Positions 1-9,739 of a DNA stretch of 47,807 nucleotides are shown piece by piece. A model generated the notes under the pieces. The model was not told the origin of the DNA. It made no database searches and saw only the letters and a program-made list of their open reading frames with translations. This DNA comes from Flavobacterium hydatis (GTDB taxonomy: Bacteria; Bacteroidota; Bacteroidia; Flavobacteriales; Flavobacteriaceae). Within the stretch, counting starts at the first letter, position 1, and the number at the start of each line of letters is the position of its first letter. The stretch covers positions 1 to 47,807 of the forward strand of contig NZ_JPRM01000030.1 of the NCBI RefSeq assembly GCF_000737695.1, in the 5' to 3' direction. The position numbers and the translations under genes were made by a program.

Positions 1-33
1 ACTTGTAATATAATTATAATATCTTATTAAACT

Positions 34-729
34 ATGAATTGCATTATTATTGATGACGAAGAAATGGCAAGATCCATAATAGAAAAAATGATTGAAAATA
101 CATCTCAATTAAACTTGTTAAAAGAATTCTCAAATGCTATTCATGCCATAAAGTATTTAAATGAAAATAATGTCGATTTAATTTTTCTAGACATCCACAT
201 GCCTGATTTTACAGGTTTTGATTTTATTAAAACAATTAAAAGTCCACCCAAAATTATACTGATAACTTCTGATAAAAATTTTGCTATCGAAGCTTTTGAA
301 TACGAATGTATTGTAGATTATTTAGTAAAACCAATTACCGAAGATCGCTTTCAAAAAGCAATTCAAAAAGCGAATACTACAACAACAATTTTAAATAGAA
401 GTGCTAATGAAGATAATGCAAACGAATTTTACATCAATATTGATCGCCGTCTGATCAAAATTGAATTTGCTTTCGTCAATATTATAGAAGCTAAAGGAGA
501 TTATATTCATATCAAAACGGAAAACAAAAACTATGTGGTCCACTCAACCCTTAAAAAAATAGAACACAAATTACCTAAAGATTTGTTTTTGAAAGTGCAT
601 CGTTCCTTTATTATCAATACAAAAAAAATTATTGACATTGAAGACAATAGTGTCTTAATTGGCAAAGACGTCATTCCTGTAAGTCGCGCCAATAGACCAG
701 ATTTAATGAAACGACTGAACTTATTGTAG
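34..729 (+). CDS. LytTR-family response regulator
   Basis: A cytoplasmic two-component regulator of 231 residues, the usual length for the LytR/AlgR family. The N-terminal receiver has the acidic pair D7-D8, the phospho-acceptor D53 in FLDIHMP, a T78/S79 switch position and K99 before P100. Residues from about 130 to the end form a LytTR DNA-binding domain, with the typical LFLKVHRSFIINTKKI stretch. It would normally bind direct repeats at promoters after phosphorylation by a LytS-type kinase; no such kinase is downstream, so its partner probably lies just left of the window. It converges on the TPR/barrel gene that ends at 782. Its targets are not visible; control of the adjacent polysaccharide genes is only a guess from position. 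Confidence 0.93.
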   Translation: MNCIIIDDEEMARSIIEKMIENTSQLNLLKEFSNAIHAIKYLNENNVDLIFLDIHMPDFTGFDFIKTIKSPPKIILITSDKNFAIEAFEYECIVDYLVKPITEDRFQKAIQKANTTTTILNRSANEDNANEFYINIDRRLIKIEFAFVNIIEAKGDYIHIKTENKNYVVHSTLKKIEHKLPKDLFLKVHRSFIINTKKIIDIEDNSVLIGKDVIPVSRANRPDLMKRLNLL

Positions 730-781
730 CATTTTTATAAAAGAAAATACTACTTCTTTAATACTAAGTTGAAAAAAGCTC

Positions 782-2860
782 TTATTTCTCGTTTTTCTTC
801 ACTTTGAATACTGGTTTAGATGTCAACATCCATCTAAGACGCAAACCTACTTCTGTATATTGAAACCCGGCAGCAGTAGCAGACGCAATATTACTTTTAA
901 CACCATAAAAATTCGCCAAAAAACGATCTGAAAATTTATAGCCAAATTTAGCTTGCACTCGATAAGTCGATTGCTTGCTATCATTTTCAATGTATTGAAA
1001 TCCTGTTGCAGCACTTAGTGTGTAAAAGATAGCATTGTTTTCAGCCGATTTTTCATCTTTCAAAAAATCAACAAAAATCTCATAAGCATTAAATTTACTT
1101 GGACTAAAATAAATTGTTGGCAATTGTTTTTGAAAGGCAATAAATTGATAATTAAAGCCTGCTTTCAAAATTGGTTTTGATAAAAAATTATAATATAATG
1201 AGGTAAATAATAAGTTTCGCTGGTTACTATCACTTTGCGCGCTGTAATAATATTGTGTAAACCATCCTAATTTGAAGTTTGTGCCAATATTATAATTGAA
1301 ATAAAAATTATTAGCTGTTATCTCTCTACTTACCAGATCAGCATTGAAGTTCTGAATATCTCGCTTATACCCTAATTCTAAATCTTGCAATTTTAAGGGC
1401 TTTATTTTGAAAAATACGTCTACTAATAATTGACTATAATTACTAACGAAAGATCTTGCATTACTTGAACCTACTAAAACATTAAAATTTATTTTGGGAT
1501 GAAATTGCCATTGTGCGCCGACCTTGAAGTCATTAGAGACTGCCGAATTTTTAGTGACTGTATTTTCAGTTTTTCTGTATTGATACATTCCTAAAAAAGC
1601 CCATTTCGTCGATATTGGAAAATTCAAAACTGTATTATTAGCGTAGGCTTCATTCTTTCCATTATCAAATGAATAACTTATTATCTCCTCTACACTTGGT
1701 GTGAAATTTTCATTTAATTTTTTTAGAAATCCAATAGCATCTTTTTGGTTTTCAAATATTTTCAAGGTAGTATCAACTGCTTCATAAGCTTTTAATGGTT
1801 CGCCATCTGCAAAGTAAGCATTCGATATTCCTAAGTTTCCATCAAATGATTTTGCATCGTTGACCAATATATTTTGGTAGTCAGCAATACTTTCTTTAAA
1901 ATCACTACGATACATTCCTAAAGTTGCAGAAAGCGCTAATACCCAATTTTCATTGGGATTACTAATTTGGTATTCCTTTATTTTTGCTGCTGCTTCTTTG
2001 TACTTTCTATTCCAAATTAGTGCCTGAACATAGCGTTCTTTTGTTTGATTTTGTAATTTTATGTCCTCAATAAATTGGCTATTTTTTAATGCTTTTTTGG
2101 CTATAGATAAAGCTTCGCTATCTCTTTCGGCTATATGCGAAACTAATGACAATCCGTTTAAAGAAAACAAGCTATCCTTTTTGGATACTGCTAATTCTCG
2201 ATATACCTTGGTTGCATTTTTTTTATCCTTAGTGATTAAATAAATATTAGCTTTATTCATTAATGTTTCCTTGTCTTTCGGAAAATCCTCAAAATTTTCA
2301 TCTAATAAAGAAAGTGCAGTTTTATAATCTTGTTGTTGTACCAATTGATTGGCGTATCCCATGCGAATGTATTTCTTAGAAACTAAGGCATTTGGATTTT
2401 TAACAGAAACTGCCAAAGCTTTATTTACATAGATTAAAGCCTCCTCATATTGTTTTAAATTAGACAAAGTATTTGCATAGCCTAGTAAAGCCGGAAAACT
2501 TTCGGGATGCTTTGCTATCAGGCCAAAGTAATAAGGTTTTGCCTCAGAAAAATTTTTATTCCATAACATGCATTCAGCATAATTCAACTGGATTTCAAAA
2601 TCATCTGGATACTTTTTTAGTAGTTCAGAAAAAATTACTGTGGCTTTTTCAGGACTTGAATTTAAACCGACAGCTCTACCGTAACATAGCTTTGCCGTTT
2701 TATTATCTGGATATGTCTTTAAAATTTTGCTGAAAAAAATTTCGGCTTGAGCAAATTCTCCTTTCTCTAAATTGGTAAAACCCTCTTGCATATCTTGCGC
2801 TTGAATTGATAATCCAAGAAGAAAGCAAAAAACTAAGACTATTTCCTTTTTAATGTTCAT
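782..2860 (-). CDS. TPR-repeat protein with C-terminal outer-membrane beta-barrel (YaiO-like)
   Basis: A 692-residue exported protein. A signal peptide (KEIVLVFCFLLGLSIQAQ) is followed by tandem TPR-type helical repeats to about residue 390 (for example FTNLEKGEFAQAEIFFSKIL and YAECMLWNKNFSEAKPYYF). From about 400 on it changes to alternating aromatic beta strands and ends in LRLRWMLTSKP, which fits an outer-membrane barrel of the YaiO type. TPR-plus-barrel proteins such as PelB and the BcsC/PgaA group guide and release exopolysaccharides across the outer membrane. Neighbouring glycosyltransferase, flippase and hydrolase genes support such a role here, but substrate and function are inferred. 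It sits alone downstream of a long intergenic repeat and may have its own promoter. Confidence 0.75.
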   Translation of the reverse strand: MNIKKEIVLVFCFLLGLSIQAQDMQEGFTNLEKGEFAQAEIFFSKILKTYPDNKTAKLCYGRAVGLNSSPEKATVIFSELLKKYPDDFEIQLNYAECMLWNKNFSEAKPYYFGLIAKHPESFPALLGYANTLSNLKQYEEALIYVNKALAVSVKNPNALVSKKYIRMGYANQLVQQQDYKTALSLLDENFEDFPKDKETLMNKANIYLITKDKKNATKVYRELAVSKKDSLFSLNGLSLVSHIAERDSEALSIAKKALKNSQFIEDIKLQNQTKERYVQALIWNRKYKEAAAKIKEYQISNPNENWVLALSATLGMYRSDFKESIADYQNILVNDAKSFDGNLGISNAYFADGEPLKAYEAVDTTLKIFENQKDAIGFLKKLNENFTPSVEEIISYSFDNGKNEAYANNTVLNFPISTKWAFLGMYQYRKTENTVTKNSAVSNDFKVGAQWQFHPKINFNVLVGSSNARSFVSNYSQLLVDVFFKIKPLKLQDLELGYKRDIQNFNADLVSREITANNFYFNYNIGTNFKLGWFTQYYYSAQSDSNQRNLLFTSLYYNFLSKPILKAGFNYQFIAFQKQLPTIYFSPSKFNAYEIFVDFLKDEKSAENNAIFYTLSAATGFQYIENDSKQSTYRVQAKFGYKFSDRFLANFYGVKSNIASATAAGFQYTEVGLRLRWMLTSKPVFKVKKNEK

Positions 2861-2883
2861 TTTTAAACATATCTTTTGTAATT

Positions 2884-3356
2884 AACTGCAAGTTAAGTAT
2901 AAACATTGATTATTCGTCTACAGTAAAGTGCGGATAATCGAAAAAAAATAAAAAAAAATCTTATAACGAACGTATATTTGTATCAGAATTAAGAAACAAA
3001 ATAGTAAAATTAATTATGAATAACAGATTTAGCTTGCTGAGTATGTAATACTATTAAGAAAAGAAAGAATTTTAAGAGCTGTCTGAAAGATGACAAACTA
3101 AAACACTTTTTTTTATTTCATTTATGTCACTGCCATTAACCTGTTTGTACCAATATTATGCGACTACTTAGAGAATTACATTGCCCTTTATTGTTGGACT
3201 TTTGCCTTTTTAAAAATCAATTTTAAAATTGCCTGCAAATTCAAAAAAGACTTGCTAAGTATCAAAAATATGATCTCCTTTTTTGCCGCAAAAGCTATAC
3301 GTTTTTTTAAAATTAAAATCAATAAAGGCGATGTAATTCTAGTGAAGTACTATTTT
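2884..3356 (+). repeat. Dispersed two-copy element, copy A1
   Basis: Two blocks match copy A2 at 20061-20904 in the same orientation. Block one (about 2884-3017) includes a TATATTTG promoter element at 2973-2980 and the following TATCAGAATTAAG. Block two (about 3076-3356) starts near GATGACAAACTAAAAC and ends near GATGTAATTCTAGTGAAGT. Between them is a 10-codon ORF (3016-3048, MNNRFSLLSM). In A2 the gap between the blocks is about 350 bp longer and holds a 20-codon and a 79-codon ORF. Block two of A1 is interrupted by stops in all frames I read, so it is more likely an RNA or DNA element, or a decayed gene, than a protein. This copy fills most of the 553-bp gap between the barrel and hydrolase genes. 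Confidence 0.7.
2973..2980 (+). promoter_or_regulatory. Candidate -7 promoter element TATATTTG (copy A1)
   Basis: An exact match to the Bacteroidota TAnnTTTG -7 element. No clear TTG -33 element precedes it. It points into the repeat element, not at the flanking minus-strand genes. The equivalent position in copy A2 is also a perfect TAnnTTTG (TAGATTTG), so the motif has been kept in both copies. Confidence 0.5.
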
Positions 3357-3413
3357 AAAAGTTAATTCAATGTCAAATAAAAAGACTTAATTGTTTTTAT
3401 TTAAAAATTAAAA

Positions 3414-4967
3414 TCAATAATTTATATACAAAAAAGAAGGTTTGTTTTTTCCTTCTGAATCGATGAATCCAAACTGTTTTTGTTTGTTTTTTATCCACGG
3501 CCATTTTCCAGCAACTTTATCTGGAACTTTCGGAAAATCATATAAAGTCCAGGAAACAAATGCAAGTTGCTTCTTTTTGAATATAGATTGCATTTTTTTA
3601 TGATAATTAGCCTGCTTTTCTTTTGAATTACCAAACCAACTCCACAGTCCTCGATTGGACGAAAGCCCAAATTCTTGCATTACCAAAGGCTTTTTGGCTG
3701 CTTTTTCTAAAACAGCAAGTTTGTCTTCAAAAAGTGAAATATCTTCATAATAATGATACGATACAAAATCTACCTTATCTTTTAGTATCTCTGCCGATGC
3801 AATATTAGAATATCCAATAGTGACCAAATGATTAGCATCGAATTTCTTGACTGCTGCAATCATTTGTTCCAACCAAGGCTTTACATTTTGTTCCCCACGT
3901 GATTCAAAATCTAAATCAGGTTCGTTTTTAATATCCCAAGCAATAATATTTTTGCAGTCCTTAAAAGTCGTTACAATTTTCTCTGCATGTCGATGAGTTA
4001 AAGTCCAGCTTTCTGGAGCATAATCTCCATAAAAATCGAATAATGTAACGATTACAGCTAGTTTTTTTTCTTCGGCCAAGTCTAAAACTATTTTTACCTT
4101 ATCTAATTTCTCTTTTGAAACCTCTGCTTTACCAAATTCTTCATAAGGAACAAAAATCCTAATCGTATTGAGTTTTGCTTTTGTTATTATATCAAAATCA
4201 GCAGCTATAGTATCTTTATTAAATTTATTTCCAAACATATCCCAAGCAGAATTTTTAGGATAATAATTAATACCTTTTATGATATAGGGAGCACCATTTT
4301 TTAAAATTTCATTTCCTTTTACCGTGTATATTTTTTTATTCAATTCTACAGCAACCAAACTCTTTTCTTTTTGCATCCGAACATAGTGTCGAATACGCCA
4401 AAAACCATCCTCTAGCAACATTAAAACCTTATAATTTGCAGTATCCCGAACAGAAGTTATAAGCTTGTTATCTTGATAAATATTTTGAAATTCAACTACA
4501 TTTTTATCGGTAATAACGACTTGTTGGCCGTCTTCGCTATAAAAATCTAACGATGCATGATGTTCTATTATTGTACTCTGGATCGAAATTTTTTTGGCCT
4601 TATTATAGGCTATAATTTGTTCTAATTGCTTTCTCGAACTTTCTGTAAAATAATCGTCAATTCCATCATTGACATTGTTTTTAAGAGCATTATTTTTTAT
4701 TACATAAGAAAACAAATAATGCTTCTCAATTTTCTGGATGGTTTGATTTTCCATCCGTCTACCTTGATTTTTGAAGGTTTCCCACGTTACTTTGGGTAAA
4801 TATGTATCTAAAGTCTCTTTCTCTAAATGCAGCATCGAACTTCTATCTGCTCCCGAATTTAAGTAGCCCAAAATTTCACTCATTCCAAATAATACCAAAA
4901 TATTAATCGCAATAAATGAAACTATTAAAATTGCCCGATAATTATTTTTATTGTTAATTACTATCAT
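3414..4967 (-). CDS. Membrane-anchored glycoside hydrolase with (beta/alpha)8 barrel (GH5/GH2-like)
   Basis: A 517-residue protein with one N-terminal membrane segment (about residues 12-33), a region of about 170 residues I cannot assign, then a hydrolase domain from about residue 215. The start VKGNEILKNGAPYIIKGINYYP is typical of GH2/GH5 clan-A barrels. E349 in IKNEPD is the likely acid/base and E432 in VMQEFG the likely nucleophile, so it looks catalytically intact. The barrel would face the periplasm. It is last in an operon after the GT-C protein and the Ig-like protein, overlapping the latter by 14 bp. The context suggests trimming or editing of the polysaccharide made by the cluster, as hydrolases do in Pel- and cellulose-type systems. 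The substrate cannot be read from sequence. Confidence 0.8.
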   Translation of the reverse strand: MIVINNKNNYRAILIVSFIAINILVLFGMSEILGYLNSGADRSSMLHLEKETLDTYLPKVTWETFKNQGRRMENQTIQKIEKHYLFSYVIKNNALKNNVNDGIDDYFTESSRKQLEQIIAYNKAKKISIQSTIIEHHASLDFYSEDGQQVVITDKNVVEFQNIYQDNKLITSVRDTANYKVLMLLEDGFWRIRHYVRMQKEKSLVAVELNKKIYTVKGNEILKNGAPYIIKGINYYPKNSAWDMFGNKFNKDTIAADFDIITKAKLNTIRIFVPYEEFGKAEVSKEKLDKVKIVLDLAEEKKLAVIVTLFDFYGDYAPESWTLTHRHAEKIVTTFKDCKNIIAWDIKNEPDLDFESRGEQNVKPWLEQMIAAVKKFDANHLVTIGYSNIASAEILKDKVDFVSYHYYEDISLFEDKLAVLEKAAKKPLVMQEFGLSSNRGLWSWFGNSKEKQANYHKKMQSIFKKKQLAFVSWTLYDFPKVPDKVAGKWPWIKNKQKQFGFIDSEGKNKPSFLYINY

Positions 4968-6183
4968 AATTTTTTTCTTCTACTTTTTGAATACTTCCTA
5001 AGGTTGAAATTTCAAATGAATATTTTTTTTCTTTATAATATTCAGATGAAATAGTAAAAACAGCATGGCCTTTTACGCTATCTTCTTGCAAAGTCGCTAT
5101 GAGTTGATTATGATGATACACTTTTAGAGTCACTTTAATTCCGTCTGGAACTAACTGATTTATAAAACTACGCAACGGGCCGACTATTATAGTGCGCTTA
5201 TCTTTTGAAAATTCAAATTCAATTTTCGGATTAATCGGTTCGTAGTTAATTGCTATAGAATTACTTTCTGCTATTCCCGCTACATACGCTTTTGCAGTAT
5301 AAACATCTTGGTGATCAGGATGCAAAATCTGAGCAGTTGCAACTCCGTTTATAGTTGTGCCAAATGATTTTAAAACCATATTATTAGCAGTAGAAATCAC
5401 AAATGAGACCATGGTTCCGTCGCTTACAACGTTACCAAATTTGTCTTTAATAACAGCTGTTTTTAAGGTCGTAATTTGATTTCCATCAGCATATTGATGA
5501 TTTCTAGTAAAAGAAATTATGAAATTTGTAGCGATTCCAGGAAAAATTACAGCGTTAAATTCTTTAGTAATGGTAGCATTGCATTGAGCAGAAACCAAAA
5601 CTATTCCAGATTTTGTAGGAGCATCAATTATTTTCCAAGCAATGAGATTTTTCGTTTTTACCGTTTGATTTGTAATAGTATTTAAAAACTGACTTCTAAA
5701 AATTACAGGAGTATTTTCTGGTTTCGGATTATCAAAGCCATCTGTCGGAATGGTAACGTACATTACAAAATGACCATCACCTACCAATGTACTTGGTGGA
5801 CCTAAATAATTTTCGATATCCGTTTTAGTGTCGTTATTGGGCAAAATTTCAAAGTTTCCCTGTAGTTTATTTTCTCCGTTTACAACCAAAAACCAATCAA
5901 TACGACCCGATTTTTTAGCATAACTTTTAGGGAGGGCAAAAGTTAATTTATCATTTTTAACGGTGGCATCTAAAAGTGTTTTTCCTAAAGAATGAATTAA
6001 AAACAACTGCGGTCTATTTGACGTATTGACCTCAAAATCTAAAGCTATTTTGGCACCTGCTATAAAAGTCTTTTGTTGCGTAATTAGTATAATAGCGCCC
6101 GTTTGTTTTTTAGGCAATAAAGTGACTGATACCAATAATATGGTAAACAAACAAAAACAAAATATATAGATTTTATTCTTCAT
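4954..6183 (-). CDS. Exported protein with bacterial Ig-like domain, function unknown
   Basis: A 409-residue protein with an N-terminal hydrophobic signal or anchor (YIFCFCLFTILLVSVTLLP). The rest is beta-rich. The segment around residues 210-320 (TNFIISFTRNHQYADGNQIT, DKFGNVVSDGTMVSFVIS, NGVATAQILHPD) reads like the Ig-like fold of invasin/BIg1 proteins. No catalytic motif was recognised. Its start overlaps the stop of the GT-C gene by one base, and its end overlaps the hydrolase gene by 14 bp, so the three are probably translationally coupled. It may be a periplasmic scaffold or sugar-binding partner of the two neighbours; this is inferred from the operon alone. Confidence 0.65.
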   Translation of the reverse strand: MKNKIYIFCFCLFTILLVSVTLLPKKQTGAIILITQQKTFIAGAKIALDFEVNTSNRPQLFLIHSLGKTLLDATVKNDKLTFALPKSYAKKSGRIDWFLVVNGENKLQGNFEILPNNDTKTDIENYLGPPSTLVGDGHFVMYVTIPTDGFDNPKPENTPVIFRSQFLNTITNQTVKTKNLIAWKIIDAPTKSGIVLVSAQCNATITKEFNAVIFPGIATNFIISFTRNHQYADGNQITTLKTAVIKDKFGNVVSDGTMVSFVISTANNMVLKSFGTTINGVATAQILHPDHQDVYTAKAYVAGIAESNSIAINYEPINPKIEFEFSKDKRTIIVGPLRSFINQLVPDGIKVTLKVYHHNQLIATLQEDSVKGHAVFTISSEYYKEKKYSFEISTLGSIQKVEEKNYDSN

Positions 6184-9100
6184 TATCTAGGATTTCCAAT
6201 GTAATTATTAATTTCAATTTTAATAAACGAATACCCTTTATGTCCTTTAACCCTTTGCATTTGTGCACTTTCTTGTTTACTGTTTCGTACCGGAATTACC
6301 GCACGAGCAAGAGCTTCTGATTCTAAACCATTTACAAAACAATTTTCTGTTGAAGATTTTATAATCACAGGATTCAAATCTCTTAGCAAATTATAGGTAA
6401 AATATTGCTTACGCTGAATGCGAACACCCTCTTTTATAAACTGGTGATCAACATAAACCAATTCTTTTTTATCATTGTAATACGAAATTAAGAGCTCTGG
6501 AATGGTTACTTCTTGAATTCCGTAATTGAATAAAGTACCTTTGATCTGGTTGTTATCTATCACTAAATCTGAAATAGCAACCGAATTATACAAGTCGGTG
6601 GTTGCGACATTTCCAGCACTTTGAATATCAAATGTAGCGGGAATATTTTTCAATTCTTTTGGTGTAAATTCATTGGGGTTAAAAGTTGTTGGCTTTACAT
6701 CAGTTGGCTTTAACCACGCAATATCTTCAAAATTCACCTTAAAACTCGTGACTTCTTTTGGCATCAATTTATGTTTAATAGTATACTTTGCGTTGAATAC
6801 GGCAATCGATTTATCATTTCTGTCATATAAAGTAGCTTTCAAGACCACATCTGCAGGAACATTATCTATATTTTGAACTTCACCAATCACTATATATTGA
6901 CTGTCAATTTTTACCAAACTTGCCGATATAATTTCTAAATCTGGTTGGCGCAGTACATCTTCATGATAGGTCTGCTGGGTAGTTATCTTTCGTCTCCCTT
7001 GCTTGTAATACGAATTAATATTCTCTGACATGAATTCGTGCGGAGGAATATCGGTATCTTTTTTATCTGGAATGATAAACCATTTCCCGTTTATTTTCTG
7101 AACGTCATGTATGTACTTTTTTTCAATTAATTCTAATGGTGTAACCCACTTGGTCGTTGCAATAACTCTAGCTTTGTCTTTACTTTGCTGAACAATTTTA
7201 GTTTCGATAGCATCTAACTTGGCGTAAGAATTAAGAACACCATCCGAAACAGAAATTTCCAGCATAAACTGAGCCACCGAGTATTCTTTATTAGGAACAA
7301 CATAAGAGTGCGCTTTATTATAAAACTTAAAATCTAGAGCATCATAATATGCTTTTACAACATTTTCAGGACTAATCTGTACAGCATTTTTGATATAAAT
7401 GCGATATGCTCCAAAGCTTATAATTAGTAGTAAAATCCCTGTCCAAATGTGTAGAAATTTTATCATCGCTCTTGGAAAATTAGCATAAACAATTCCATAC
7501 TTATTGAAAGAAGGTTTTTCTAAAGGCTTTATTTTTAAGGCCTGCAACCAAATCATCTGAACATTAAGTATAAAAGCCAGAAGAATGGTTAACATCGGAA
7601 TAATTCCCCACATTAATTTCAAATAGATCGGTACTTCATCTTTTGGAAGAATTTTAGACAAGGGCTGCACATTTAGTTTTTCCCACACCATTATACCATT
7701 TTCTAATTGTGATAATCGATGCCAACCGCAGAAATAGAGAATTGGATCGTAAAATTTATCGTTAGAAAAAACATATTTCAAATTATATTTTTCAGGAACC
7801 GTTAGAAATTGCTGCAATGAACCAATACCTTCAAGTCCTCGAAATTTGGAGTTTTCCAGCCGTTCTACTGCACGAGAAGTCAATTCTGGTAATCTTCTTG
7901 CCGAATGGTAATTTCCATCAACCGTCATTGCCTTTGTTTGTGTCGATAAGTAGGCCATCTGATCACCAAAACCTAATGGCAAAAACCTCCAGTGATCGTG
8001 TTGATCCTGATTTAAGAAATTGACAATTGGTAAAAAGTTAATTTTTTGCGGTTGCAATGGTCTAAAATACCCTAACGTCATGGTAAACACTGCAAAAAAC
8101 AAAAAGCAACCAGCAAATAATCCGCCTAGGATCCTCCTATAAACACTCCCAAATTTTACTTGCAAAGCCGTTCTTAAGTCACCTTCAACTAATCGGTACA
8201 CAAATTCACCAAAAATGGGCAAACTCATTATAGAAGCCCAAAGTGTAAAGCGATCCAAGGTTAGGATATTAAAAGCATTTTCTCCTAAAATTGCTAAGGG
8301 AATTGGAGTTGTGCCGCCCGTTCCTAAAACAGTGAGCAAGGTTAAGGATAATCCGAAAAAAATATACCTTTTGCTGTAATATCTATAAAATATATAAGGC
8401 AATATAAAAAGTAATATTCCCCAAGGTATCAAGAAGAACATCAAGCCAGAAGAGGTTACTTCTATAAAATTGTCGCGACTTCCATGCGGAATAGGAACCT
8501 GAGTGATGGGATTGGCTTTAGAATTAATCCAATACGGCAGTATACAAAATACTAGCAGAAAAACGGCGCTACCACAGAAAAGAATAATCCGTTTTAATAA
8601 TGATAGAAATGTTTTATAGAATATTTTGAATGTGATTTCCTTGAATGAATTGACATTTTCGCGAGCGGTATCCATTACTATCATACCGATTAAAGGCGAA
8701 ACAAAAAATACCATTCCAAATAAAGGTGTAACATGATGCGAACAAACGGTTACGGCCATCAAAGACAGAGAGGTGAAGTAATATTTCTTTTTGCCTGTTT
8801 TGATAAAAAGATAAATCTCTGGAAGTGCATGCATTAAAACAGAAACTCCAATAATACTGGGAAGCTGTCCAAAAATATGCAATGTTTCTACAAAAGAAGA
8901 AGAAACCACTGCCAGAATAGCAGAATAACCTGCAACGGTTCTATTTCCAGTTATTAAAAGTGAAAATCTAAAAGTTCCTGCAATGAATAAAATAATCCCA
9001 ACGATGGCAACAGTAAACATACCAAATTTCAAACCTCCAATTAAAGAAAGTAACCCAATGGTTTGGTGCACTAATGGAGGATAACTCATCACATTAAAAC

Positions 9101-9275
9101 CCGTATACCAACTATAATTCCAAGGTTCAAACCAACTGTGGGCATAATGATTTCCGAAAAACATGTGAATTAAAGCATCATAAGAACTTTCTAAAGTAAA
9201 AAAAATAGCGCTGCCATGGAAAGTCAATCCAAAAAGTAAGGCTACTATCAAATATTTATTAGAAGTTTCTTTCAA
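6183..9275 (-). CDS. Large polytopic membrane protein, GT-C / PTPS-related family
   Basis: A 1030-residue protein with about a dozen membrane segments, most in residues 8-420, more near 545-570 and 610-630, then a soluble C-terminal region of about 390 residues. The first outer loop carries SSYDALIHMFFGNHY (D33, H37), followed by YSWYTGFNVMSYPPL, which resembles the membrane family annotated as 6-pyruvoyl-tetrahydropterin-synthase-related. That family has a GT-C glycosyltransferase layout, in which an acidic residue in the first loop is catalytic and polyprenyl-phosphate sugars are the donors. The C-terminal part (about 640-1000) looks beta-rich, perhaps two lipocalin- or Ig-like modules. It heads a three-gene operon with the Ig-like protein and hydrolase. 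A role in sugar transfer on the outer face of the inner membrane is inferred. Confidence 0.7.
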   Translation of the reverse strand: MKETSNKYLIVALLFGLTFHGSAIFFTLESSYDALIHMFFGNHYAHSWFEPWNYSWYTGFNVMSYPPLVHQTIGLLSLIGGLKFGMFTVAIVGIILFIAGTFRFSLLITGNRTVAGYSAILAVVSSSFVETLHIFGQLPSIIGVSVLMHALPEIYLFIKTGKKKYYFTSLSLMAVTVCSHHVTPLFGMVFFVSPLIGMIVMDTARENVNSFKEITFKIFYKTFLSLLKRIILFCGSAVFLLVFCILPYWINSKANPITQVPIPHGSRDNFIEVTSSGLMFFLIPWGILLFILPYIFYRYYSKRYIFFGLSLTLLTVLGTGGTTPIPLAILGENAFNILTLDRFTLWASIMSLPIFGEFVYRLVEGDLRTALQVKFGSVYRRILGGLFAGCFLFFAVFTMTLGYFRPLQPQKINFLPIVNFLNQDQHDHWRFLPLGFGDQMAYLSTQTKAMTVDGNYHSARRLPELTSRAVERLENSKFRGLEGIGSLQQFLTVPEKYNLKYVFSNDKFYDPILYFCGWHRLSQLENGIMVWEKLNVQPLSKILPKDEVPIYLKLMWGIIPMLTILLAFILNVQMIWLQALKIKPLEKPSFNKYGIVYANFPRAMIKFLHIWTGILLLIISFGAYRIYIKNAVQISPENVVKAYYDALDFKFYNKAHSYVVPNKEYSVAQFMLEISVSDGVLNSYAKLDAIETKIVQQSKDKARVIATTKWVTPLELIEKKYIHDVQKINGKWFIIPDKKDTDIPPHEFMSENINSYYKQGRRKITTQQTYHEDVLRQPDLEIISASLVKIDSQYIVIGEVQNIDNVPADVVLKATLYDRNDKSIAVFNAKYTIKHKLMPKEVTSFKVNFEDIAWLKPTDVKPTTFNPNEFTPKELKNIPATFDIQSAGNVATTDLYNSVAISDLVIDNNQIKGTLFNYGIQEVTIPELLISYYNDKKELVYVDHQFIKEGVRIQRKQYFTYNLLRDLNPVIIKSSTENCFVNGLESEALARAVIPVRNSKQESAQMQRVKGHKGYSFIKIEINNYIGNPR

Positions 9276-9611
9276 TCACTCTTATTTTACATTATTGTTT
9301 TTGTAAATATAGGGATATCGTCTTATAGAAGAAAACGATATAACTGTACAAAATGTCCTTTCATCGAAAGAAACAGTACCAAACATCTAAAATATCAAAA
9401 AAAGTCATACAAGAGCTCTAATTTTACATCAGAATAATATTCTAAAATAAGTATTGCCAGAATCATGTAATTAGAGCATCACAGTGATGTTATTTTCAAA
9501 AAAACAAAACATCTTTTGTTTAAATCTCTTGTAGAGACTTTCGTTGAAAGTACTTTTTAATTTCAAAAATTACAATTCATAATAAATATGTTGATTTAGT
9601 TAATTGTTGCC
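9276..9611. other. Divergent intergenic region with inverted repeats
   Basis: The gap between the GT-C operon (minus) and the flippase operon (plus). I found no ORF of note. It holds a long-range inverted repeat, GCTCTAATT.TACAT near 9413 against ATGTAATTAGAGC near 9461-9473, and next to it the short palindrome CATCACAGTGATG. It must contain the promoter of the minus-strand operon, but no clean TAnnTTTG was seen on that strand. Confidence 0.4.
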
Positions 9612-9642
9612 GAAAAGGAATTTATCTTATAAATTCCTTTTC
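9612..9642 (+). terminator. Perfect-stem intrinsic terminator
   Basis: GAAAAGGAATTTAT, loop CTT, then ATAAATTCCTTTTC forms a 14-bp stem with no mismatch, followed by ATTTTTGTT. No annotated plus-strand gene ends here, so it either insulates the flippase promoter or ends a short transcript from 9276-9611. Confidence 0.6.
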
Positions 9643-9646
9643 ATTT

Positions 9647-9678
9647 TTGTTAAAGTTTTCTTATTTTTCTTATATTTG
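9647..9678 (+). promoter_or_regulatory. Promoter of the flippase-GT4-receiver/GT2 operon
   Basis: TTG at 9647-9649 and TATATTTG at 9671-9678 are separated by 21 bp, which fits the Bacteroidota -33/-7 promoter well. The predicted transcript would have a leader of about 55 nt before the TTG start of the flippase gene. Confidence 0.65.
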
Positions 9679-9739
9679 TTTATAAGAATAAGCTTTTTAA
9701 AATTTCATCATACTATTTTTTTAATACTACACACTTGAA

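Noticed and set aside
34..729. LytTR gene as part of the relay
   Set aside because: No LytS-type partner is in view and it is convergent with the barrel gene, so a link with the relay would be guesswork.
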